From: Deinococcus rhizophilus
GTDB taxonomy: Bacteria; Deinococcota; Deinococci; Deinococcales; Deinococcaceae
Direction of reading: 5' to 3'
Length of the DNA: 40,028 bases
Assembly: GCF_030271215.1 (NCBI RefSeq)
Contig: NZ_JASNGB010000009.1
Span: 1 to 40,028, forward strand
Position numbers and translations under genes: made by a program
Notes under the pieces: generated by a model
Databases searched by the model: none
What the model saw: the letters and a program-made list of their open reading frames with translations, nothing else
Told to the model about the DNA's origin: nothing
In this document: positions 33,519-40,028 of the stretch, piece by piece
How positions within the stretch are numbered: the first letter of the stretch is position 1
Layout of the letters: each line of letters opens with the position of its first letter

Positions 33519-34468
33519 GCGTGGGTCAGCAGGGGGTGAGCAGTGGTCAACGTGGGCGTGACCAACGGCAGGGTGCGGATCCGCGACACGGTCTCGATGG
33601 CCCCGCGGGTGTCTTCCAGGCTGAAGCCCTGGCCCGCCAGCGTCCGGCGGTAGACGTCAGTGTGCAGGTCGGTGAACCCTTCGCTGAATTCGATTTCCTG
33701 GCCATCCATCGTGATGGATCGGTAGGTGCGCTGCCCCTTGGCCCTCAAGCCTTCCGGCACGAGGGTCTCGTCGATCGCCAGCATCCAGCGGACCCGGGCG
33801 CGCTCGAGCTCCAGGTAGCCGCTGGCGAGGGTGTCGGTCCGCTGGTGCACCTCGACGTGATGCAGGTCACCGAACAACCAGGTCAGCATGTCGAAGAAGT
33901 GAACCCCGATGTTCGTGGCCAGGCCACCGCTCTCCTCGACGCGGCCCTTCCACGACCGAAGGTACCAGGTGCCGCGGCTCGTCACGTAACTGAGGTCGAC
34001 TTCCTTCTGCCCGGTCGCCCCTTCCGCCTCAAGCTGGGCCTTGAGCTTGACCAGTGCAGCGTGGGTGCGCAGCTGCAGGATCGTCCACACACGCTGTCCC
34101 GTCTCCGCCTCGATCTCCTGCAGCGCGTCGAGGTCACCGGGATTGAGAACGATCGGCTTCTCGCACAGGGCGTCCGCTCCCGCGCGCAGGGCCATGCGGA
34201 TGTGCGGGTCGTGCAGGTGGTTGGGGCTGCAGATGCTGAGGTAATCCAGGCCCTGGCCCCGCCGGCGGGCGTCGTACAGGTACCCCTCGAACTTCTCCGG
34301 CTGGGTGAAGAACTCGCAGGCCGGAAAGTAGCTGTCCATGATGCCCACCGAGTCGAAGGGGTCCAGGGCGGCCACCAGCACGTTGCCCGTCTCTTTGATG
34401 GCCTTCATGTGGCGCGGAGCGATATACCCGCTGGCTCCCGTCAGGCCGAAGCGCTTGGGGTCGCTCAC
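33515..34468 (-). CDS. wbpB: WbpB-like UDP-GlcNAcA 3-dehydrogenase (317 aa)
   Basis: Gfo/Idh/MocA family oxidoreductase: NAD loop FGLTGASGYIAPRHM at the N-terminus, SICSPNHLHDPHIRMALRAG, the catalytic-site block CEKPIVLNP, and SRGTWYLRSWKG plus ESGGLATNIGVHFFDML, which are typical of WbpB/WlbA. It oxidises the C3 hydroxyl of UDP-GlcNAc uronic acid. It starts with GTG at 34468, overlapping the wbpA stop (GTGA). Length 317 is normal. All four consecutive genes (wbpA, B, D, E) act in one pathway. Confidence 0.94.
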   Translation of the reverse strand: MSDPKRFGLTGASGYIAPRHMKAIKETGNVLVAALDPFDSVGIMDSYFPACEFFTQPEKFEGYLYDARRRGQGLDYLSICSPNHLHDPHIRMALRAGADALCEKPIVLNPGDLDALQEIEAETGQRVWTILQLRTHAALVKLKAQLEAEGATGQKEVDLSYVTSRGTWYLRSWKGRVEESGGLATNIGVHFFDMLTWLFGDLHHVEVHQRTDTLASGYLELERARVRWMLAIDETLVPEGLRAKGQRTYRSITMDGQEIEFSEGFTDLHTDVYRRTLAGQGFSLEDTRGAIETVSRIRTLPLVTPTLTTAHPLLTHA

Positions 34469-35811
34469 AGCATCACCACCTTGTCCGCCTTCTCCTCCGC
34501 GGACAGATTCCTGGTCGCGTTGCGCGTGTCCAGGACCCGCTTCGCCAGCCCCACCACGTGGCCGTAGTCCACGGCGCTGTGCATCGTCGTGATGATCACC
34601 AGATCCGCCTCCCGGACCACGTCGTCCGTCAGGTCGATGCCGTGAAGGTCCAGGCCATGCTCCCGCACATGCGGGGTCCAGGAGTCGTGAAACTGCACGT
34701 CCGCCCCCGCCTTCTGCAGCAGGTCGTACACCACGATGGCGGGCGACTCGCGGTAATCGTCCAGGTCGCCCTTGTAGGCCATCCCCAGCAGCAGCACCCG
34801 GCTGCCGTTCAGGGCCTTGCGGTCCTCGTTGAGGACGCGCGCCGCCTTGTCGACGACGAACTCCGGCATCCGCCGGTTGACCTCTCCCGCCAGGGCGATA
34901 AAGCGGGTCTGGAAGTTGAACTCACGGGCCTTCCACTCCAGGTAGTGGGGGTCGAGGGGAATGCAGTGGCCCCCCACGCCGGGGCCCGGATAGAAGGGCA
35001 TGATCCCGAAGGGCTTGGTAAAGGCGGCGTCCAGCACTTCCCAGACGTTCAGGCCCATCCGGTCGCACAGCAGGGCGATCTCGTTGGCGAGGGCGATGTT
35101 CACCGCGCGGAAGGTGTTCTCGTACACCTTGACCAGCTCCGCGGCCTTGGCGCTGCTGACCGGCACGATGTGCTGGATGGCCTGCTGGTAAAAGGTCACG
35201 GCCACGTCCAGGCTCGCCGGATCGTTGCCGCCCACCACCTTGTTGGTGTTCTTGGTGCTGTAGCGCTTGTTGCCCGGATCGACCCGCTCCGGGGAGTGGG
35301 CCAGGTAAAAGTCCTGTCCGGCACGCAGGCCGCCCTGCTCCAGGATCGGACGCATGATGTCCTCGGTGGTCCCAGGGTAGGTGGTGCTCTCCAGGCTAAT
35401 CAATTGCCCAGGCCGCAGGTGCCGGGCGATGTCCTGGGTTACCCCTTTGACATAGCTCAGGTCCGGCGTCAGGTTCTGGTCGAGGGGGGTCGGGACACAG
35501 ATGACGATGACATCCATCTGCGCCAGGAGCGAGCTGTCGGTCGTCGCTTGAATCAGGCCCTGGGCGACCAGGTCACGCAACTCCTCGTCCTTGACGTCGC
35601 CGATGTAATTCTCGCCGCGGTTGACCTGCCCGACCCGGCCCTCGCTGCGGTCAAAGCCCATGACCTGGAAGCCAACCTTGGCCTTCTCCACGGCGAAAGG
35701 AAGCCCGACATAGCCCAGGCCGACGACACCGATCCGGGCCTCCCGGGAGAGCACCCGTTGCTTCAGCGCCTCCGCAGTCCCTGAAACCCTTACTTCCTGA
35801 ATGTCCGTCAT
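34465..35811 (-). CDS. wbpA: WbpA-like UDP-N-acetylglucosamine 6-dehydrogenase (448 aa)
   Basis: UDP-glucose/GDP-mannose dehydrogenase family: NAD loop GVVGLGYVGLPFAVEKAKVGF, the catalytic-site block CVPTPLDQNLTPDLSYV, SPERVDPGNKRYSTKNTNKVVGG, and the nucleophilic Cys in GVGGHCIPLDPHYLEW. It oxidises UDP-GlcNAc (or a close relative) to the uronic acid, the first step of the pathway completed by WbpB, WbpE and WbpD. Length 448 is normal. ATG at 35811 starts it 61 bases after the co-polymerase gene. No WbpI-type 2-epimerase is in the window, so the product is expected to stay in the gluco form unless an epimerase is encoded elsewhere. Confidence 0.94.
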   Translation of the reverse strand: MTDIQEVRVSGTAEALKQRVLSREARIGVVGLGYVGLPFAVEKAKVGFQVMGFDRSEGRVGQVNRGENYIGDVKDEELRDLVAQGLIQATTDSSLLAQMDVIVICVPTPLDQNLTPDLSYVKGVTQDIARHLRPGQLISLESTTYPGTTEDIMRPILEQGGLRAGQDFYLAHSPERVDPGNKRYSTKNTNKVVGGNDPASLDVAVTFYQQAIQHIVPVSSAKAAELVKVYENTFRAVNIALANEIALLCDRMGLNVWEVLDAAFTKPFGIMPFYPGPGVGGHCIPLDPHYLEWKAREFNFQTRFIALAGEVNRRMPEFVVDKAARVLNEDRKALNGSRVLLLGMAYKGDLDDYRESPAIVVYDLLQKAGADVQFHDSWTPHVREHGLDLHGIDLTDDVVREADLVIITTMHSAVDYGHVVGLAKRVLDTRNATRNLSAEEKADKVVML

Positions 35812-35872
35812 ACTGCCGCTGAACGTACCATTTCCAGGTGCGCGGTTTCGGGAAATTGTTGGCTTTGGGCTC

Positions 35873-37492
35873 TCAGCCCTGCTGGGCGTAACTGTAGGAA
35901 TAGTACGACTGTTCGCTGCGGCTGACCTTGTTCAGCACGACGCCCAGCAATCGCGTCTGGGTACTGGACGCGTTCTGCACGACCCGCTGCACTTCAGGTA
36001 CGGACGTCGCGCCCCCCTCAACGACCAGCACCAACCCATCGGTGTGCCGGGCGATGACGAAGGCGTCCGCGACCGACAGGACCGGGGGGGTGTCGATGAC
36101 CACCACGTCATACGCCTGCGCCCAGCGCCGCAGCAAGGCTGGGAATTCCGGGTGACTCAACAGGCTGGTCACCTGACGTCCGATTTCGCCCGCCGGCAGG
36201 AGATGCACACCGCGCCCCACGTCCAGGGCACTGGCCTGGTTGGGCCGGGTGAGCGCCTGAGCGACTGTGGTCTGCTGGGGTTCAGTGGCTCCGGGTAGCG
36301 CCACCCAGGGGCGGCCAGAGAAGGACCAGAACTCCTGCTGAACGGGCCGGTGCAGGTCGAGGTCAATGACCAGCACCCGCTTGTCGGCCAGGGCGAAGGA
36401 CGTGGCGATGGTCGCCGTGACGGTGCTCTTGCCCTCGCCGGGGCGGGCACTCGTCACGGCGACCAGTGCGCCTGTCTCCGGCAGAAGGGGCATCAGGTTG
36501 ACGCGGACAAAGCCGGCCGCCTCGTAGAGTCCGCCCCGGGTGGCCGCTTCTACCGTCTGGTTGCGCTGCGCTCGGGGAACCTTGGGCATCTCGCCGAGGG
36601 TGGGAAGCCCCAGATTGATGATGTCCGTCACTCCCCGCACGCGTCGGCGCAGGGCGTCGAGCAACAGGGCCAGCCCAATGCCCGCGAAGAGGGTCAACAG
36701 CGCCGCGAGGGCCGCGTTCCGGGCAGGCCGGGGCGCGATGGGGGCTTGCGGCGTATTGGCTTCGACCAGCAGGGAGAGGCTCCCCACCGCACCTTCTTCC
36801 AGCACCGTGGCCTGTGAGAGGTCCAGCAGCAGTTGCCCGCGGGCCGCGACGATGCTCTCACGTTCGGGGCTGCCCGGCGGGAGGCCCTGGAGGCGCTGCC
36901 CAAGGCTGGCCAGCTGCCGCTGCAGGTTCTGCCGGGCGCGGGAGACGCCTTCCCGGGCCCGGTTGAGGTCCCAGGTCAGCAGGGCCTGGGAGGCCGCCGT
37001 GGCCAGTTGCCGAGCCGCTTCTGGTGAAGGCCCCGTGGCGCGAAGCTCATAGACCCCGCGTTGCTGAGTGTCGAGGCGCGCCCGAACGCTCAGTCCCTCG
37101 ACACGCCCACCCCGGAGGGCCTCCTCGAGGTCATCCAGCAAGGCCGTCTTCTGTGCCGCGGGTAACGAAGCATCTTCGACCACGTCGCTCATCTGCTCGA
37201 CGAGCTGCCGGCTGTGGATGACCTGCTCCACGGCACCCTGGGGAAGCTGCGGCGCCGACACCGACGCCCCACTCAGCGGCGTGCTCCCCGCCATCGGCTG
37301 TGTCGAGAGAATGCTGGTCACCGATTCATAGGTCGGGGCCTGTTGACGGAAAACCAGATACGTCAGGCCGCCCACCACCAACGGGGCCGCCAGCAACGGC
37401 AGGGCCCGGCGGCGCAAGACCGTGAAGACCTGCTTGAGGTCGATCTCGTCGGAAGAAGCTGAGGGGTTCGGGCCTGAGGGAGTCTGGGTCAC
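35873..37492 (-). CDS. Wzc-like polysaccharide co-polymerase fused to BY tyrosine kinase (539 aa)
   Basis: The N-terminal Wzz-type domain has a first membrane span (LPLLAAPLVVGGLTYLVF, about 31-48), an extracellular coiled region (about 90-240), and a second span (about 258-280). The cytosolic BY-kinase follows: Walker A SARPGEGKST (348-357), A' motif VLVIDLDLHRP (373-383), Walker B VVVIDTPP (about 457), and a tyrosine cluster YYSYSYAQQG at the very C-terminus (530-539). This is the arrangement of Wzc/CapAB-type fusions controlling chain length and export. It is the first gene of the long polysaccharide operon; its start is GTG at 37492. Tyrosine phosphorylation of the tail is inferred from the family. 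No cognate phosphatase or Wza is seen in this window. Confidence 0.93.
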   Translation of the reverse strand: MTQTPSGPNPSASSDEIDLKQVFTVLRRRALPLLAAPLVVGGLTYLVFRQQAPTYESVTSILSTQPMAGSTPLSGASVSAPQLPQGAVEQVIHSRQLVEQMSDVVEDASLPAAQKTALLDDLEEALRGGRVEGLSVRARLDTQQRGVYELRATGPSPEAARQLATAASQALLTWDLNRAREGVSRARQNLQRQLASLGQRLQGLPPGSPERESIVAARGQLLLDLSQATVLEEGAVGSLSLLVEANTPQAPIAPRPARNAALAALLTLFAGIGLALLLDALRRRVRGVTDIINLGLPTLGEMPKVPRAQRNQTVEAATRGGLYEAAGFVRVNLMPLLPETGALVAVTSARPGEGKSTVTATIATSFALADKRVLVIDLDLHRPVQQEFWSFSGRPWVALPGATEPQQTTVAQALTRPNQASALDVGRGVHLLPAGEIGRQVTSLLSHPEFPALLRRWAQAYDVVVIDTPPVLSVADAFVIARHTDGLVLVVEGGATSVPEVQRVVQNASSTQTRLLGVVLNKVSRSEQSYYSYSYAQQG

Positions 37493-37922
37493 AAACGGAG
37501 TCCTTTGAGCGTCACTATAGGCGAGGGCCCGGATCGTCCGCCTCCACCTGCCGGCGAAGGCCCAGGGCGCGGGCTGAATCCTCCTGCTCCGGACAGACGC
37601 GGCATCGCCGGGGCGTCACCAGGGTGCCCGCCCAGCAGAGCAGTCTCCCGCGGTCAATCCAGGCAGTGTAGACCACGCTTCCCTGGAGGGGTTGTGATCT
37701 ACCCCATCCCCAAAGACAGGAGCTTCTCTGGCGACGCCCGAGCCAGGAGCTCTCCGTGAGTGCCCGCTGGGACGACCCGTTCCAGGACGTGCTAAGCGGC
37801 GCGCTTGGTCGGCCGTCACCTTACGACCACAGGATATGCAGGCGCATACTGGCTGAGAGCACCACTCGGCTTTCTCGGCGTGTTCGCAAGCAGCGCAGCA
37901 GGTCAGACAACAGTCCCAGGAC
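37493..37922. other. 430-base region upstream of the polysaccharide operon
   Basis: It lies between the wzc-like start and the parB stop, so it should contain the operon promoter and the parAB transcript end. A TATAGT on the minus strand (37519-37514) could be a -10 box, but no good -35 lies at the right distance. The bases CAGGAGC occur twice (near 37717 and 37745). A Cys-rich frame on the minus strand (37616-37951) and short plus-strand frames are present but not convincing as genes. No JUMPStart-like element or intrinsic terminator is seen. Confidence 0.4.
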
Positions 37923-38831
37923 TCAGGTGGAGTGGTCTCCCCCATCCTCACGCAGCCAGGCGGGCATCCGGTCCATCCACTTCTTCAACTCCGCTTCCTG
38001 ACTTTTGTTGAGATCCCTCAGGAGGCCCGGCTGCTTGAGGCGGCGGCGCACCTCGTCGAGCCGGCGCTCCACCGCCGAGGACGCGACCAGGGTTGGCTGG
38101 AGTGAAGCCACCTCTTCACGCAACTCCCGTGCGGACGCCCCATTCAGGGCCTGTTCGATCAATCGGGTCCGGTGGTCGGGCTGCGCCGCCGCGATGATGC
38201 CACCGAGGGTATAAGGCAGGCCCTGGGTCCGCATCGCCTCCAGCACTTCCCCGGGCCACTGCAGCATCCGCAAGCGGTTCTTGGCAAAGCTCTGCCAGGT
38301 CTGCCCGCCCACCAGGCCAAAGACCTCCTCGAGGACGCTGACCCGCTCCGGTTCCGGATTGCGGAGGTTCACCATCAGGATCTGCCGGGCCTGCTGGAGC
38401 GTCACCTCCAGCCGGAGGGCCACCAGGCGGAGCAGCGCCTCGGTCTCGTCGATGGCCGAGAGGCCCTCACGCTGCAAGTTCTCGACGAGGCCGACCTCGA
38501 GCATCTGCGGGTCACTGAGCGGCTGAACGAGGACGGGGACCTCGGTGAGGCCCGCCGCCAGCGCCGCCCGGTAGCGCCGCTCGCCCGCGGCGATCTCATA
38601 GCCCTGACCGGAAGGCGCCGGGCGGACCAGCAACGGCTGCAACACGCCCTGTTCACGGACGCTGTGGGTGAGCTGCTGCAGCTCGGCCTCGGCAAAAAAG
38701 CGCCGGGGCTGGCCCCCATAGGGCCGCAGTTGCTTCAGGGGGAGGCGGCGCACCTCCGGGTCGGCCTGGGTTAGGGCCTGCGCGCCTCCCAGGAGCCCCC
38801 CCAGATCCCGTTGGGGGCGCTTGCGGGTCAT
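37923..38831 (-). CDS. parB: ParB-family partition protein (302 aa)
   Basis: ParB N-terminal domain: [27 protein letters not shown], and the CTP-binding signature [12 protein letters not shown] (83-94), followed by the box [19 protein letters not shown]. The middle helix-turn-helix region (about 150-215) reads DNA sites, and the C-terminal helices (after about 240) likely dimerise. It slides on DNA from parS sites and activates ParA. Start ATG at 38831 overlaps the parA stop (ATGA). Length 302 is normal. It differs in style from typical chromosomal Spo0J, which favours a secondary-replicon origin, though that is an inference. Confidence 0.92.
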   Translation of the reverse strand: MTRKRPQRDLGGLLGGAQALTQADPEVRRLPLKQLRPYGGQPRRFFAEAELQQLTHSVREQGVLQPLLVRPAPSGQGYEIAAGERRYRAALAAGLTEVPVLVQPLSDPQMLEVGLVENLQREGLSAIDETEALLRLVALRLEVTLQQARQILMVNLRNPEPERVSVLEEVFGLVGGQTWQSFAKNRLRMLQWPGEVLEAMRTQGLPYTLGGIIAAAQPDHRTRLIEQALNGASARELREEVASLQPTLVASSAVERRLDEVRRRLKQPGLLRDLNKSQEAELKKWMDRMPAWLREDGGDHST

Positions 38832-39598
38832 GCCACCCCTCCCCGGACGGGCAGACCCACGGCCCGGGCGACGTCCTCGGCGAGACGCTGCACGTCACCG
38901 TGGACCGGCGACCCAGGCGCATAGACGCCGACCGGCTGCCCGGCGGTCGTGCTGTCGAGCCAGACGGCCTCCCGCTGGGGGACGGCGCGGGCCAGAGGGC
39001 TGAGGTTCTCCTGCAACGCGGCCAGCACCTCACGGTCATGCAGCCGCCGCGCGTCGTAGAGGGTCGGCACATACAGGGCCACGGTCAGGTCTGGGCGGGC
39101 GTCGCGGTACTCCTGGAAGGCTTCGGTGAGGCCCGGCAGGGCGTCAAGCCCTTTCTGGCGGGTCGGGACCGGCACCACCATATGGTCGGCCGCGATGGCT
39201 CCCAGGATGGAGAGTTGGCCGAGGCTGGGCGGACTGTCGATCAGGACGAGGTCGTAGTCGGACTCGGCGCTCTGCAGGGCCCGGCGCAACCGGGTGTGGG
39301 CGGCGACGCGCCCCATCATCTGGTTTTCCGCCAGAGCGAGGCTGACGTGCGCCGGGATCAGGGACAGCCCGTGGGCCCGCCGGGGCACAGGAAGGGCTTG
39401 TCCGTCCACGGCGACGCTGTAGACGGTGTCTTCTCTGCGGACCTCACTTACCCCCAGCCATCCGGTCAGGTTGGCCTGGGGATCGAGGTCAATCAGCAGG
39501 ACGCGGTGGCCCTGCTGGCTCAGCTCGTACCCCACCTCACGGGTGACACTGGTCTTTCCCGCCCCCCCCGCGTGGTTGAAGACAGTCAGCACTTTCAT
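38828..39598 (-). CDS. parA: ParA-family partition ATPase (256 aa)
   Basis: Deviant Walker [11 protein letters not shown] (8-17, with the ParA-type signature Lys preceded by GGAG), A' motif [17 protein letters not shown], and Walker [11 protein letters not shown]. Without an N-terminal helix-turn-helix extension it belongs to the short Soj/ParA type. It binds DNA non-specifically as an ATP dimer and positions ParB-bound DNA. ATG at 39598 follows an 18-bp palindrome by 26 bases; autoregulation or a centromere there is likely. It is the first gene of the parAB pair. Confidence 0.94.
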   Translation of the reverse strand: MKVLTVFNHAGGAGKTSVTREVGYELSQQGHRVLLIDLDPQANLTGWLGVSEVRREDTVYSVAVDGQALPVPRRAHGLSLIPAHVSLALAENQMMGRVAAHTRLRRALQSAESDYDLVLIDSPPSLGQLSILGAIAADHMVVPVPTRQKGLDALPGLTEAFQEYRDARPDLTVALYVPTLYDARRLHDREVLAALQENLSPLARAVPQREAVWLDSTTAGQPVGVYAPGSPVHGDVQRLAEDVARAVGLPVRGGVA

Positions 39599-39623
39599 GG
39601 CTGTCAGGATAGCTGGCGAGGGC

Positions 39624-39641
39624 GTTCTTTCCGGAAAGAAC
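39624..39641. promoter_or_regulatory. Perfect 18-bp palindrome upstream of parA, candidate parS or operator
   Basis: GTTCTTTCCGGAAAGAAC equals its own reverse complement. It starts 26 bases before the parA ATG. Position and symmetry fit a ParB binding site (parS) or an operator for self-repression. Only one copy was seen in the window by eye. Confidence 0.6.
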
Positions 39642-39650
39642 TTCGCAGGC

Positions 39651-39667
39651 GCACCCCAGCGGGGTGC
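39651..39667. other. Short perfect hairpin GCACCCC-AGC-GGGGTGC
   Basis: A 7-bp stem with a 3-base loop next to the palindrome, between parA and the primase fragment. It lacks a T-run on either side, so a terminator role for the upstream gene is only possible. It may be part of the partition or control region. Confidence 0.45.
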
Positions 39668-39740
39668 AGAAACCCTATGTGCGCGACAGAAGTTGAGGGG
39701 CCGAAAGGGTCGTCAGCCCGTCCCGATCTTCCCTCTTCCA

Positions 39741-39995
39741 TCAGAGCAAACGTCGGCTGACACGATGCAAACCGACCTCGAGCCAGGCTCTGACGAGGTC
39801 CCTGCCGCCTTCGAGCAGCAGGTCATTGACGTCCTTGGTTGGGTCCGGCGTGGCCAGCACTGTGACGGTCCGGGCAAATGCTTCGAGCATCGCCCGAATG
39901 GGACCCTGAGCCCGCCTTCCCGCCGCGTCGTTGTCGGTGATCAGCAGGATGTCGCGGCCCGCAAGCTGCTCGGCGTTGTGTTCGTTAACTGACAT
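39741..39995 (-). pseudogene. Toprim-domain remnant of a plasmid/phage-type DNA primase (84 aa)
   Basis: The protein holds only the end of a Toprim fold: [21 protein letters not shown], with the metal-binding DND, then [21 protein letters not shown], which are typical of plasmid and phage primases. The N-terminal catalytic Glu motif (EGxxDAL) and all upstream domains are absent. In-frame stops (TGA and TAA) occur just upstream of the ATG at 39995. The sequence to 40028 does not continue the domain in that frame. It is most likely a broken gene, possibly by frameshift or deletion near 40000, though the window ends too soon to exclude a split gene. Confidence 0.7.
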
Positions 39996-40028
39996 CTTTC
40001 AGTTTTAGAAAAGCACGTCCAGCACGGC

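Noticed and set aside
37616..37951. Cys-rich 111-residue minus-strand frame (CCLTCCAAC near the start) after parB
   Set aside because: The second half has random-looking composition, no clear ribosome binding site, and the start overlaps the parB end. A small metal-binding protein is possible but unsupported.

Overview
The window looks like part of a secondary replicon (megaplasmid or plasmid) of a Deinococcus-type bacterium. The evidence is the GC-rich background, frequent GTG and TTG starts, several secreted DUF11-repeat proteins beside a large outer-membrane beta-barrel protein, no lipid A genes, and a plasmid-style parA-parB pair with a primase fragment at the right edge. Genus and replicon type are inferences from gene content.

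Layout: (1) 267-10455 (+) is a cell-surface operon: four DUF11-type secreted proteins, a 1065-residue outer-membrane barrel protein, and a further secreted propeller-plus-DUF11 protein. (2) 10610-13570 is a nested mobile-element block. A TnpB-only IS200/IS605-family element has been split by an IS4-family insertion sequence that landed exactly in the loop of its left-end hairpin and duplicated TTAAAA. (3) 13584-14265 holds two small genes of unknown function. (4) 14463-18110 (+) is a three-gene unit: subtilisin-like protease, O-antigen ligase/polymerase-like membrane protein, and a membrane-anchored protein with two copies of a Cys-pair module. (5) 37492 down to 18082 (-) is a polysaccharide operon of about 19 kb, with most genes overlapping by 1-20 bases. 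Its order is: Wzc-like co-polymerase/tyrosine kinase, wbpA-wbpB-wbpD-wbpE, Wzx flippase, Wzy-like polymerase, GT4, PIG-L deacetylase, LpxD-like acyltransferase, second GT4, second ligase-like protein, second Cys-pair protein, PglC-like phosphoglycosyl transferase, PglD-like acetyltransferase, aminotransferase, CapD/PglF-like dehydratase, RmlD-like reductase. The middle of this operon (about 25.4-30.5 kb) is clearly AT-richer than the rest. (6) 39598 down to 37923 (-) is parA-parB with an 18-bp perfect palindrome just upstream, followed at the edge by a Toprim primase remnant.

How it fits together: the dehydratase, aminotransferase, acetyltransferase and PglC-like enzyme match the logic of making a bacillosamine-type sugar phosphate on undecaprenyl phosphate. 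WbpA/B/D/E match synthesis of a 2,3-diacetamido uronic acid nucleotide. Two GT4 enzymes extend the lipid-linked unit, Wzx flips it, and Wzy and Wzc polymerise and control length. The most unusual feature is a duplicated pair, present once on each strand: a Wzy_C/WaaL-like membrane protein with a Cys-containing C-terminal extracellular domain, each followed by a small secreted or anchored protein carrying a Cys-pair module that resembles a carbohydrate-binding fold. I think this two-gene unit is the best candidate for an undescribed glycan polymerisation or attachment system.
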